From Pseudomonas koreensis (lineage in GTDB: Bacteria > Pseudomonadota > Gammaproteobacteria > Pseudomonadales > Pseudomonadaceae): a DNA stretch of 64,000 nucleotides. The stretch's first letter is position 1; each line of letters starts with the position of its first letter. Below are positions 7,696 to 16,692 of the stretch, piece after piece. Position numbers and translations under genes: made by a program. The notes beneath the pieces were generated by a model. That model had not been told where the DNA came from. It ran no database searches and saw only the letters and a list, made by a program, of their open reading frames with translations. The stretch spans positions 186,001-250,000 of the forward strand of contig NZ_JAAQYM010000004.1 of NCBI RefSeq assembly GCF_012986595.1, in the 5' to 3' direction.

Positions 7696-10600
7696 GCACC
7701 AACGAGACTCATCAAGCAGTGAACACACAGCCGTCGGATCTGAGCGCGACAGCCACGGCCAAGACTAAATCGCGCGCCGTGATGCCGTTCTTACATGGAG
7801 ACGTTTTTATGCCAGCACATACCTTTGCATTCCATCTTTCTCCTCGGGGAAAATTGCGCTGGGCGATCGCCAGCCTGTTCTTCGCCGTGCACCTGCCCAG
7901 CGCCCTCGCCGGCGGTGTGGTGGTCGCGCCTGGCCCCGGCGGCACCGCGCAATTGCAGACCCAGGGCGGCGTGCCCATCGTCAATATCGTCGCGCCCAAC
8001 GGCTCCGGCCTGTCGCACAACCAGTTCCTCGACTACAACGTCGACCGTCAGGGCCTGGTGCTGAACAACGCCTTGCAGGCCGGGCAATCGCAGCTCGCCG
8101 GGCAACTGGCGGCCAACCCGCAACTGCAGGGGCAGGCGGCCAGCGTGATCCTCAACGAGGTGATCAGCCGCAACCCGTCGGCCATCAACGGCGCCCAGGA
8201 AATCTTCGGTCGCGCCGCCGATTACGTGCTGGCCAACCCCAACGGCATTTCGGTGAACGGTGGCAGTTTCATCAACACGCCGAACGCCAATCTGGTGGTC
8301 GGTCGTCCGGAATTGAACGACGGCAAACTTCAGGCATTGAACACCCGCGACGCCAGCGGCCAGTTGCAGATTCACAGCGGCGGCCTGCGCAACGGCGAGG
8401 GCTCGGTCAACCTGATCGCCCCGCGTATCGACAGCCAAGGGCGCATCGACGCCCGCGATCAACTGAACCTCACGGTCGGGCGCAACCAGGTGGATTACGC
8501 CAGCGGTCAGGTGAAAACCGTGGATCCATCGGGTAGCACCCATGACCAACGCATCGACGCCAGCCTGTTCGGCGCGATGCAGGCCGGGCGCATCAACATC
8601 GTCAGCACCGCCGAAGGCGCGGGCGTGCGTGTGGGAGCGGTGCAAGTGGCCGGGCGTGACGGCGTGCAGATTCGTTCGGCCGGCGACCTCAGTGTCAGCG
8701 GCGAAGCGATCCCCAACAGCCTGGACGTGACTCGAGCCGGTATCCGCAGCAGCCAGGGCGATGTCGGCCTGCACAGCGGCAAGGACCTGACGCTGGCCGC
8801 TGCCGATGTCAGTGGTCGTGATGTCAGCGTCGACGCCAAGCGCAACCTGACCCTGAGCACCGTGGAAAGCCGCAAGCTCCAGGAGAAGCGCGAAAACTGG
8901 AGCAACAGCACCATCGGCATCACCTGGGAAACCTACGACCGTACCCAGACCGACAGTGAAACTCGCCAGCACGGCAGCCAGATCGTCGCCAGCCGCGGCG
9001 CCAGGCTGACCTCCGGCAAAGACACCGAACTCAAAGCGGCCAAGGTCGAAGCGGCGAAGCAACTCGATGTGCAGAGCAGCGGCGATCTGCGCCTGACCGC
9101 CGCCACTGAAAGCCACACCCAGAGCGATCAGGGCAACCACCGCAAGCACCTGTGGAAGGCCGACTGGAACAGCAGCAGCGAAGAGCAGCGCAGTGTCGGC
9201 AGCCAGCTCAAGGGCGGCAATATCGCCCTGCAAACCGCCGCATTGTTGCGCGCCGAAGGCGCCGAGCTGAACAGCACCGGCGACGTGAAACTGGCGGGCA
9301 AACAGGTGGACGTGACCACGGCCACGCGCACCAGCCGCAGCAATAACAACAGTTACTCCGGCGACCTGGTCGGCGGTGGTTTCTTCGGCAAGACCGGTGA
9401 CGCCGACAAGGGCCAGACCCAGCATCAGGGCAGCAAAATCAATGCGGCCGGCAAACTGATCGTCAAGGCTGACGACGTGCGCATCAGCGGCAGCCAGGTC
9501 CGTGGCGGCACCGAGGCCAGCTTGATCAGCGACCAGGGTTCGCTGGTGATCGACGGCGTGCAGGACACTTCGCACAGCAACAACCACGACAAGGACAGCA
9601 AGTTCTTCGGCATCACCAAAGACGAGTCACGGCAGAACGCCAAGGACAGCACCACGGTGCGCAGCGAGCTGGTTTCCGACAGCAACCTCAAGCTCAAGAG
9701 TGCCAAGGACATCGACGTTGCCGGTTCCACAGTCAAAGCCGGCGGTGCGCTGACGGCGGACGCCGCGGGGGATGTGAACGTGCATGCCACGCAGAACACC
9801 CACGACAGCCGCTCGACCAGCGAAACCCGTGGTTTCGACGCCTACGCCAAAGAGCAGACGCCGGAGCAATACCGCGCCGGCGTGCATTACGAAGACAAGC
9901 AGCAGACCGTCACGAGCAACGACGTCACCCAGCAAGGCTCGAGCCTCCGCGGCGCCAGCGTGCAGGTGAAGGCCGGCGGCGATCTGACGATCAAGGGCGG
10001 TGAGGTCAAATCCACGGCGGGCGACACCACGCTGAGCGGCAAGAATGTGTCGTTGCTGGCCGAACAGGACAGCCACACAACGACCACCGACACCTCCAGC
10101 ACCGGCGGCGGCTTCTACTACACCGGTGGCCTCGACCGCGCCGGCAGTGGCGTCGATTTTGCCCACAGCACCGCGCAAGACAGCAGCAGCAAAACCACCG
10201 CACAAACCACAGGCGTGCAGAGCAGCGGCGGCCTGACGATCAACGCCGACAAGCTGGTGACCGAAGGCGCACAGGTCAAGGCCGGCAATGGTCTGAACGT
10301 TGCGGCCAACGAAATCGATAACCGCGCGGCCAGCAACACCGAAAGCAGCAGCCACAGCCAGAGCAACTGGTCGGCGGACATCGGTGCCAACGTCGAGTAC
10401 AAGGACATCGCCCGCCCGATTGCCGGTGCGGTCAAGGATGTGCTCAACGGCAAGGTGCCGGACAAGGAAGCCTTGAGCAATCTCGGCCAGCCAAACGTCG
10501 GCCTCGACGTGGCGATCGGTCACGGCAGCGCCGACAAGACCGAGCAGAGCAGCAACGCCGTGGTCAGCCGTTTCGACGGGGGCAGTGTCGATTTAAAAAC

Positions 10601-12278
10601 CGCCGGCAACCTGCACGACCAGGGCACCCAGTACAACGCCAGCAACGGCAAGGTCAACATCAGCGCAGACACACTGGTAGCCGACGCCGCGAGCAACACC
10701 CACAGCAGCACCGAACACTCGGTGGACGCCAAGGTCGACGTGCGGGTCTACACCAAGACCGGCGAAGACGTGAACGTCGCCGGCAGCGGCGCGGGCGGCA
10801 ACAGCTTCGCCGGCAAGGACAGCAGCACGGCGCTGGTCGGCGGCTATGCCGGTAATCAGGGCGTGAACATCAACGTCGGCGGTGATGCGCAGTTCGCCGG
10901 CAGCCGTTTCGACGGCGGGCAGGGCGCTGTGAGCATCAAGACCGGTGGCGATCTGGCGCTGAATCAGGCCAACGACCGCCAGAGCAGCAGCGACTCCAGC
11001 CTGCGCGGCAACGGCTCGCTGACGGTCGGCACCTTGCCGGGCACCGATGGCACTAACGTCGACCTCGGTGCCGGGTTCCAGCTCGACCACACCGGCAAGC
11101 AAACCACTGACACTCAGGCTCACGTCGCGAGCATCAGCGGTACCGGTCCGGTGCAGTTGAGCAGCGGCGGCAACCAGGTCCAGCAAGGCACGCAGATCGA
11201 CAGCGCGGGCGCCATCGATCTGCACGCGGACGGCAAGCTCGACCTGCAAGCGGCCACCGATACGCACACCGCAACCGGCGGCAATCTCGGCGGCGGTTTG
11301 AAGGGCGGCGGCAGCAAATCCACCAGCGAGAAGAGTCGCGATCAGGGCGGTAATCTGAGCGGCAACTTCAACATCGGCGGGGTCAACGAACACTCGCAAA
11401 CCCTGGTCGGTGGTCAGCTCAATAGCCAGAGCGGTGTGGCGTTGAGCGGTGACGCGGTGCACCTGCAAGGCACGCAAGTCGGCGCGCCGAGCGTCAATAT
11501 CGATGCGCAGAAGGGCGGTTTCGTTCAGGAGTCGGCGCAGTCCACCGAGCGTCGCAACAACTGGAATGTCGCGCTGAATGCCGGCGGCAACCTGAGCAGC
11601 AAGACCCCGACCGCCGCCGATGAAAAGGCCAGCAGCGACCACGGTTTCAACGCCGGGGCCAAGGTCGGCGTCGATTACCTGCAAGCCACCACCCAGCAGA
11701 ACAGCCAGGTCAAGGCTGACAGCGTGGTGCTCAACAGTGCCGGTGATGCACAGCTGTCGGGTGCGCGGATCGACGCCAACACGGTCAGCGGCAAGGTCGC
11801 CGGTGATCTGACCGTCGATAGCCGTCAGGACTCGAAGACGCAAGCCAAGGTCGATGTCGATCTGGGCCTGACCGCGAAGAAGAATCCACCGAGCGACAAG
11901 GAAAAACTCGCCGGCACCGACTACAAGCCGACACTGAAAGCGCAGGGCGAATACACCCACAAGGACAGCGTGGCCCAGGCCTCCGGCATCAGTGGCAGCC
12001 AGGGCGTGAACCTCGCGGTGGGCGGCGCGACACAGTTGACCGGCGCGCGGATTTCGGCGAGTGAGGGGAAAGTGGATCTGGGCGGTTCGAAGGTCGATAG
12101 CAGCGATCTGTTCAACCGTGGCTACGGGGTGAAAGCCGGGCTGGACCTGCCGCAGAAAACCGAGGAGAACGCACCGAAGGTGTCTTTCGATAACGGCAAT
12201 CTGAAAGTGGGTCCGGTGACCCTGAGCGGCAACCTCGACAGCCAGGCCCTGCAGGCCGGGATTGACGAAAAAGGCTGA
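7692..12278 (+). CDS. TpsA exoprotein, filamentous haemagglutinin/haemolysin type
   Basis: The 1528-residue secreted protein begins at ATG 7692, overlapping the tpsB stop; a second good start is ATG 7809 (GGAG 7797-7800), which gives a compact signal peptide ending PSALA. The TPS secretion domain covers about residues 74-310, with the hallmark YVLANPNGISVNGGSFINTP. The rest is beta-helix made of haemagglutinin repeats such as GGDLTIKGGEV and SVDLKTAGNLHDQGTQ. No VENN or pre-toxin motif, no C-terminal nuclease-like domain and no downstream immunity gene is visible, so it looks like an adhesin/biofilm-type TpsA or a CdiA-like protein without its toxin tip. It ends shortly after a repeat with no recognised terminal domain. 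Confidence 0.88.
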   Translation: MSTNETHQAVNTQPSDLSATATAKTKSRAVMPFLHGDVFMPAHTFAFHLSPRGKLRWAIASLFFAVHLPSALAGGVVVAPGPGGTAQLQTQGGVPIVNIVAPNGSGLSHNQFLDYNVDRQGLVLNNALQAGQSQLAGQLAANPQLQGQAASVILNEVISRNPSAINGAQEIFGRAADYVLANPNGISVNGGSFINTPNANLVVGRPELNDGKLQALNTRDASGQLQIHSGGLRNGEGSVNLIAPRIDSQGRIDARDQLNLTVGRNQVDYASGQVKTVDPSGSTHDQRIDASLFGAMQAGRINIVSTAEGAGVRVGAVQVAGRDGVQIRSAGDLSVSGEAIPNSLDVTRAGIRSSQGDVGLHSGKDLTLAAADVSGRDVSVDAKRNLTLSTVESRKLQEKRENWSNSTIGITWETYDRTQTDSETRQHGSQIVASRGARLTSGKDTELKAAKVEAAKQLDVQSSGDLRLTAATESHTQSDQGNHRKHLWKADWNSSSEEQRSVGSQLKGGNIALQTAALLRAEGAELNSTGDVKLAGKQVDVTTATRTSRSNNNSYSGDLVGGGFFGKTGDADKGQTQHQGSKINAAGKLIVKADDVRISGSQVRGGTEASLISDQGSLVIDGVQDTSHSNNHDKDSKFFGITKDESRQNAKDSTTVRSELVSDSNLKLKSAKDIDVAGSTVKAGGALTADAAGDVNVHATQNTHDSRSTSETRGFDAYAKEQTPEQYRAGVHYEDKQQTVTSNDVTQQGSSLRGASVQVKAGGDLTIKGGEVKSTAGDTTLSGKNVSLLAEQDSHTTTTDTSSTGGGFYYTGGLDRAGSGVDFAHSTAQDSSSKTTAQTTGVQSSGGLTINADKLVTEGAQVKAGNGLNVAANEIDNRAASNTESSSHSQSNWSADIGANVEYKDIARPIAGAVKDVLNGKVPDKEALSNLGQPNVGLDVAIGHGSADKTEQSSNAVVSRFDGGSVDLKTAGNLHDQGTQYNASNGKVNISADTLVADAASNTHSSTEHSVDAKVDVRVYTKTGEDVNVAGSGAGGNSFAGKDSSTALVGGYAGNQGVNINVGGDAQFAGSRFDGGQGAVSIKTGGDLALNQANDRQSSSDSSLRGNGSLTVGTLPGTDGTNVDLGAGFQLDHTGKQTTDTQAHVASISGTGPVQLSSGGNQVQQGTQIDSAGAIDLHADGKLDLQAATDTHTATGGNLGGGLKGGGSKSTSEKSRDQGGNLSGNFNIGGVNEHSQTLVGGQLNSQSGVALSGDAVHLQGTQVGAPSVNIDAQKGGFVQESAQSTERRNNWNVALNAGGNLSSKTPTAADEKASSDHGFNAGAKVGVDYLQATTQQNSQVKADSVVLNSAGDAQLSGARIDANTVSGKVAGDLTVDSRQDSKTQAKVDVDLGLTAKKNPPSDKEKLAGTDYKPTLKAQGEYTHKDSVAQASGISGSQGVNLAVGGATQLTGARISASEGKVDLGGSKVDSSDLFNRGYGVKAGLDLPQKTEENAPKVSFDNGNLKVGPVTLSGNLDSQALQAGIDEKG

Positions 12279-12298
12279 GCAGCACCGCAATAACAACG

Positions 12299-12386
12299 GT
12301 GGGAGCGAGCCTGCTCGCGAAGGGGTCAATTCAGTCAGCTAATGGGTCGACTGAATCAGCGCTTTCGCGAGCAGGCTCGCTCCCAC
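12299..12386. repeat. REP-like inverted repeat, family B
   Basis: Arms GTGGGAGCGAGCCTGCTCGC and complement flank an unrelated centre. It lies between convergent tpsA and nhaA and is a family B element. Confidence 0.88.
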
Positions 12387-12414
12387 ATGTTTTATTTCGA
12401 CCAGACTCTTGAGG

Positions 12415-13623
12415 TCAGTTCGAAGCCTTCGCCTTGCCGGCACTCATCAGTACGACCACCGCCAGCAGCGCGGACAGGATCGAGCCCAGCAACACGCCAA
12501 CCTTTACCGAATCAACCAGGTGCGGTGCGCCCGGGAACGCCAGTGCGCCAATGAACAGGCTCATGGTGAAGCCGATCCCGCAGAGCAGGGCGACGCCATA
12601 CAGTTGCAGCCAGCTCGCGCTTTGCGGCAGTTGCGCCAGACCACTGCGAATCGCCAGTGCACCGAGGCCGAGGATGCCGATCTGCTTGCCGAACAACAGG
12701 CCCAGCGCGACGCCCAGCGGCACCGGCTCGAGCAGGTTGCTCGGGGAAATGCCGGCCAGCGACACGCCCGCGTTGGCGAAGCCGAAAATCGGCACCACGG
12801 CGAACGCCACCCACGGATGCATTTTTTCTTCGAGGTACAGCAGCGGCGAGTTGTGCTCGTCCTCCGGGTTACCCAGCGGGATGCACAGCGCCAGAATCAC
12901 CCCGGCGAGGGTCGCGTGGATCCCCGATTGCAGCATGAAGAACCACAGGAAGGCGCCGGCGATCAGGTATGGCCAAAGCTTTCTGACCCCGCAGCGATTG
13001 AGGATCACCAGCAACGCAATCACTGCCAGTGACGCCAGCAGCATGCTCACCGACAGGCCACTGGTGTAGAAAATCGCGATGATCACCACCGCACCCAGAT
13101 CATCCAGAATGGCCAGGGCCGAAAGGAAGATTTTCAGCGAGACGGGGACGCGCTTACCCAGTAGCGACAGCACGCCCAGGGCGAAGGCAATATCGGTGGC
13201 GGCGGGAATTGCCCAGCCGCTAAGGGTCTGTGGATTGCTCCAGTTGATCGCGACATAGATCAGCGCCGGCACCAGCATCCCGCCCAAAGCGGCGAAGCCC
13301 GGCAGCGCGCGCTGGCCCCAAGTCGACAACTGCCCGGCGAGCATTTCGCGTTTGATTTCCAGGCCCACCAGCATGAAGAAGATCGCCATCAGGCCATCGT
13401 TCACCCAATGCTCGATCGACAAGCCGGCGATCTTGATGTGCAGCGTCGAGAAGTACGTGGCGGCCCACGGCGAGTTGGCGATCAACAGCGCGGCAAGGGC
13501 AGCGGCCATCAGGATCAGGCCACCGGCAGATTCGGCGGCGAAGAAACGAGAGAGAAACGCCATCGCAGACGGCGAGCCCTGGCGGGCAGGGGCAGCATGC
13601 AGGCGTGACGGATCGTGGCTCAT
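12415..13623 (-). CDS. nhaA: Na+/H+ antiporter NhaA
   Basis: The 402-residue inner-membrane antiporter of the NhaA family exchanges internal Na+ for protons for pH and sodium homeostasis. The paired catalytic aspartates are visible in [18 protein letters not shown] (Asp163/Asp164 of E. coli). The discontinuous helix IV segment [17 protein letters not shown] and the [13 protein letters not shown] region are also present. ATG at 13623 (MSHDPSRL) was chosen because family homology begins soon after; upstream in-frame codons look non-coding. It is a single gene. The 427-bp gap beyond it holds a receptor remnant and a REP element. Confidence 0.93.
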   Translation of the reverse strand: MSHDPSRLHAAPARQGSPSAMAFLSRFFAAESAGGLILMAAALAALLIANSPWAATYFSTLHIKIAGLSIEHWVNDGLMAIFFMLVGLEIKREMLAGQLSTWGQRALPGFAALGGMLVPALIYVAINWSNPQTLSGWAIPAATDIAFALGVLSLLGKRVPVSLKIFLSALAILDDLGAVVIIAIFYTSGLSVSMLLASLAVIALLVILNRCGVRKLWPYLIAGAFLWFFMLQSGIHATLAGVILALCIPLGNPEDEHNSPLLYLEEKMHPWVAFAVVPIFGFANAGVSLAGISPSNLLEPVPLGVALGLLFGKQIGILGLGALAIRSGLAQLPQSASWLQLYGVALLCGIGFTMSLFIGALAFPGAPHLVDSVKVGVLLGSILSALLAVVVLMSAGKAKASN

Positions 13624-13776
13624 AGGCACGGCAACTCCGCGCGGCGGCCCGACCTGCGCTGAATTAAACCTGCCCTGCCGCGTTGTTGCGGTGGCACCCG
13701 GGCGGCATTTTACACAATAGGCGGGGGCTTGGGGGGAACGCGGGCGCAGTTTCGGCGCGGCCTCCAAGGAATGAAT

Positions 13777-13934
13777 GGCCGGGCTTCGGTCCGCAGGTGT
13801 CGAACCTGAAGCTCGGCGCCGGGGTGAAAAACGTCTTCGACAAGCAGTATTTCACCGGTTCCAGCGACAAAAATCCGGGGATGTATGGCGGTGCGCCGCG
13901 GACATTCTTTGTCCAGGCCAGCCTGGATTTCTGA
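13777..13934 (+). pseudogene. 3' remnant of a TonB-dependent receptor gene
   Basis: A frame ending at TGA 13932-13934 reads [20 protein letters not shown], then a [24 protein letters not shown] stretch, and ends VQASLDF. This matches the last two beta-strands of TonB-dependent siderophore receptors (VKNLFD / PRTFF / terminal Phe). Nothing upstream encodes the plug or the rest of the barrel: within about 50 codons the frame runs into the nhaA promoter side. A family D REP begins 15 bp after the stop. The fragment looks like the tail of a deleted receptor gene. Confidence 0.75.
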
Positions 13935-13948
13935 TAACCCGGGACCCT

Positions 13949-14040
13949 GTGGCGAGGGAGCTTGCTCCCGCTGGACTGCGCAGCAGGCCCGATTTTTGTG
14001 TGCGCTTCGCAATCCGGCGGGAGCAAGCTCCCTCGCCACA
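13949..14040. repeat. REP-like inverted repeat, family D
   Basis: Arms TGTGGCGAGGGAGCTTGCTC and complement. The other family D element is at 26289-26421. Confidence 0.88.
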
Positions 14041-14050
14041 ATGATGGTGT

Positions 14051-15202
14051 TCAGACTTTGAGTGTTTTGCCGCCAATCGCCACGGCCACCAACAGCACCG
14101 CCATCAACCCGAAAGCAAAACTCAGACTGCTGGCGTGGGCGACAAAGCCGATCACCGCCGGCCCCGCCAGAATTCCCGCATAACCCAACGTGGTGATCGC
14201 CGGCACCGCGATGCTTTCCGGCATCACCGTCTGCTTGCCCACGGCGGTGTACAGCACCGGCACGATGTTCGAACAGCCGGCGCCGACCAGCGCATAACCC
14301 AGCAACGCCGCTTCCCAGCTCGGGGCGAAGGTCGCGAGAAACAGGCCAGCCGCCGCCAACAGGCCGCCGAACAGGATGATTCGCGTGGCACCGACACTGC
14401 GCACGATCCGGTCACCCATCAGGCGTCCGGCCGTCATGGTCAGGGCAAATGCGGCGTAACCCAACCCTGCGTACGCCGTGTCGATTCCGCGCTCCTGGGC
14501 GAGGAACACCGCGCTCCAGTCCAGCGCCGCGCCTTCGGTGAGGAACACGATGAAGCACATGCCGCCGATGAACAGCACGATGCCGTGGGGAATGGCAAAT
14601 GCCGGGCCGGAGCTTTCACTGCCGTAGGGCAGCATGTGCGGCACGCACTTGAACAGCGCGCCGATCAATACCGCCACCACCACCAGCATTGCCGCCAGCG
14701 GCGTCAGGCCGAGGCCGAGCAGGGCGCTGACACCGGCCGCGCCGACAATCCCGCCGAGGCTGAACAGGCCATGAAAGCCGGACATCATGTTCTTGCCGCT
14801 GGCCCGTTCGACGATCACCGCTTGCAGGTTGACGGTCGAGTCCACGGTGCCCAAACCGGCGCCGAACATGAACAGCGTGGCGATCAGCGCCGGAATCGAC
14901 GACACCGTCGCCAGCAACGGCAGCGCCGCGCAAATCAGCAGGGTGCCGCCGGTGGCCACTTTGCGGCAGCCGAAGCGCGTAGCGAGAATCCCCGCCAGCG
15001 GCATCGCCAGAATCGAACCGACCCCCAGGCATAACAACAGCAGGCCAAGCGTCCCTTCATCCAGCCCGGCCCGGGCCTTGGCGTACGGCACCAGCGGCGC
15101 CCACGCGGCAATGCCGAGGCCGGCGATGAAAAATGCGATGCGCGTCGACATCTGTTGCAGGCGTCCGGGGACGAAGGTGTCTTGGGGGTTGAGGCTGGTC
15201 AT
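14051..15202 (-). CDS. MFS transporter, YbjJ-like
   Basis: The 383-residue protein has twelve hydrophobic helices and belongs to the major facilitator superfamily. Visible signatures are the helix 1-2 region AAWAPLVPYAKARAGLDEGT, the loop GILATRFGCRKVA, and the mid-protein GFHGLFSLGGIVGAAG, typical of the YbjJ/FucP-like branch. ATG at 15202 has AAGGA six bases upstream (minus strand) and is preferred over an in-frame TTG at 15217. No neighbouring enzyme suggests the substrate. The 372 bp upstream (15203-15574) contain two family B REP elements and no gene. Confidence 0.83.
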   Translation of the reverse strand: MTSLNPQDTFVPGRLQQMSTRIAFFIAGLGIAAWAPLVPYAKARAGLDEGTLGLLLLCLGVGSILAMPLAGILATRFGCRKVATGGTLLICAALPLLATVSSIPALIATLFMFGAGLGTVDSTVNLQAVIVERASGKNMMSGFHGLFSLGGIVGAAGVSALLGLGLTPLAAMLVVVAVLIGALFKCVPHMLPYGSESSGPAFAIPHGIVLFIGGMCFIVFLTEGAALDWSAVFLAQERGIDTAYAGLGYAAFALTMTAGRLMGDRIVRSVGATRIILFGGLLAAAGLFLATFAPSWEAALLGYALVGAGCSNIVPVLYTAVGKQTVMPESIAVPAITTLGYAGILAGPAVIGFVAHASSLSFAFGLMAVLLVAVAIGGKTLKV

Positions 15203-15305
15203 ATCGATCCTTGGCAAAAAACATCGCGTCCCCCGAATGACCGTGATCGCGCGTCGAGGTTCGATCGCAGGTTCCGGGGGAGTGCAGCCGACATCCTAAC
15301 CCGTA

Positions 15306-15390
15306 GGCGTTCGCCCGCTCGCGAAAACGGTGATTCGGGCAATGAATATGGCGACGGATTTACCGCCTTCGCGAGCAGGCTCGCTCCCAC
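15306..15390. repeat. REP-like inverted repeat, family B (degenerate left arm)
   Basis: The right arm TTCGCGAGCAGGCTCGCTCC is intact. The left arm (GGCGTTCGCCCGCTCGCGAA) has diverged. Confidence 0.75.
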
Positions 15391-15436
15391 AGGGATCTGC
15401 GCATGACAGCAGATTTGTGAGCGCCCGCTATTTAAT

Positions 15437-15523
15437 GTGGGAGCGAGCCTGCTCGCGAAAACGGTGGTTCAGGCGACATTTTTTAACCTGACACTGCGCT
15501 CTCGCGAGCAGGCTCACTCCTAA
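15437..15523. repeat. REP-like inverted repeat, family B/C hybrid
   Basis: The left arm is GTGGGAGCGAGCCTGCTCGC (family B). The right arm ends GGCTCACTCCTA, closer to family C. It is separated from the preceding element by about 46 bp. Confidence 0.78.
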
Positions 15524-15574
15524 AGGGGATCGCGGTTTACAGTGATGGCTTCGACAAGGTGAGTGAGGCCGGTG

Positions 15575-16555
15575 ATGACGCAGTTCTATGACGCGCGGGG
15601 TAATATTTATGGAGTGATTTCACCTGAGGCACTTCGCGCGGCGGGGATCGATTTGCCAATCAATGCCGCGCAGTGTGCGTTGTCGAGACAGGCGTGGAGC
15701 CAGGCAGCCATTGCCCTGTGTTGCGACTGGCCTGAGGGGCAGCGTCCAGAGCAGAGCAAATCCCACCGCAGCGACGGCCTGCTGATCGGCCCTTTTCAGT
15801 CTGCGCCACCGTTCGATGTACTCATCGTCAATACCGACGGCACCCTGGCTGAACGCAGCGGCAACGGCCTGACGATCTTTTCCCAATCCTTGCTGGAGCA
15901 GGGGCTGATGCCGGCGGAGGGGGCATTGCTGCGAGTGCATCACGACAAGGGTGACGCCGTGGAAACTTCGGTGAAACCGGCTGAAGTCGAAGCGGTGAAG
16001 GGTTTCTGGCTGGACCTCGGTCAACCGGGCTTCGGGCCTTCTGCAGTGAGTGCGCAGCAGGTTGAAAAACGCGTGTTCAACGGGAAGGACGTCAACCACG
16101 TAGGGCCACTGGCTCAGCTCAACCCGGCGTGGCAACACAGTCAGTTCGTGCGCATCGGCAATCCGCATTGCGTGACGTTGCTGACCGACGTCGCCGATCT
16201 GCCGAGCAACTCACAAATGCGCGAGTCGCCATGGGCCGAGGACCTGACCCGGATTGCTTATGCGATGCCCGCCGGCGCCGGTCAACCGTGTCCGGCGGGC
16301 GTCAATCTGCAATGGGCTGCGCGTCAATCAGCGCAATGCATCGTCGCCCGGGTGTTCGAGCGCGGGGAAGGGCCGACGGCGTCTTCCGGCACCAGTGCCA
16401 GTGCGGTGGCCTGTGCGGCGTGGGCGGTGGGCTGGGTGGCGAGCGGTGAAGTGCAGGTGGTGATGCCGGGCGGCACGGCGCCGGTGTTGCTCGAAGAAGA
16501 GCGCGGCGCGTTGGTGCGGGTCAGGCTGTTCGGTACGGCGCGATTGATGGGTTGA
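15575..16555 (+). CDS. Diaminopimelate-epimerase-fold protein with both catalytic cysteines replaced by Ser
   Basis: The 326-residue protein aligns with the DapF family by FDVLIVNTDGTLAERSGNGL, IGNPHCVTLL and VFERGEGPTASSGTSASAVA. DapF racemases use two cysteines in C-G-N-G and A-C-G-T-G. Here both positions are Ser (Ser95 in RSGNG and Ser271 in SSGTS). It therefore probably does not run the usual two-thiol epimerisation; it may be an isomerase of another kind, a different-substrate enzyme or a binding protein. It stands alone among REP elements, so it is unlikely to be the housekeeping DapF of lysine synthesis. ATG at 15575 has GAGG at 15564-15567; GTG 15563 is an alternative. Confidence 0.8.
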   Translation: MTQFYDARGNIYGVISPEALRAAGIDLPINAAQCALSRQAWSQAAIALCCDWPEGQRPEQSKSHRSDGLLIGPFQSAPPFDVLIVNTDGTLAERSGNGLTIFSQSLLEQGLMPAEGALLRVHHDKGDAVETSVKPAEVEAVKGFWLDLGQPGFGPSAVSAQQVEKRVFNGKDVNHVGPLAQLNPAWQHSQFVRIGNPHCVTLLTDVADLPSNSQMRESPWAEDLTRIAYAMPAGAGQPCPAGVNLQWAARQSAQCIVARVFERGEGPTASSGTSASAVACAAWAVGWVASGEVQVVMPGGTAPVLLEEERGALVRVRLFGTARLMG

Positions 16556-16564
16556 AACGGTAAT

Positions 16565-16683
16565 CGCTTTCGCGAGCAGGCTCGCTCCCACAGGGGGCAT
16601 GCTGTGCAACGGGGGACCGCGAGCAGGCTCAGTCTTGCAGGGCAACGCCTACCAAGGTGGGAGCGAGCCTGCTCGCGAAGGGG
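16565..16683. repeat. Composite REP region, family B
   Basis: Three half-elements are present: TTCGCGAGCAGGCTCGCTCC (from about 16567), a degenerate GCGAGCAGGCTCAGTCTTGC (from about 16619), and GTGGGAGCGAGCCTGCTCGC (from about 16658). They lie in the gap between convergent genes. Confidence 0.78.
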
Positions 16684-16692
16684 CCAGTCGAA

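Noticed and set aside
6244..7728. 494-codon minus-strand frame opposite tpsB
   Set aside because: Antisense shadow; tpsB has full TpsB features on the plus strand.
7791..9587. 598-codon frame on the minus strand opposite tpsA
   Set aside because: Antisense shadow of the haemagglutinin repeats; Ala/Val-rich with no family match.
12415..13767. Longer start for NhaA at 13767
   Set aside because: The extra 48 residues are not NhaA-like; the family start is at ATG 13623.
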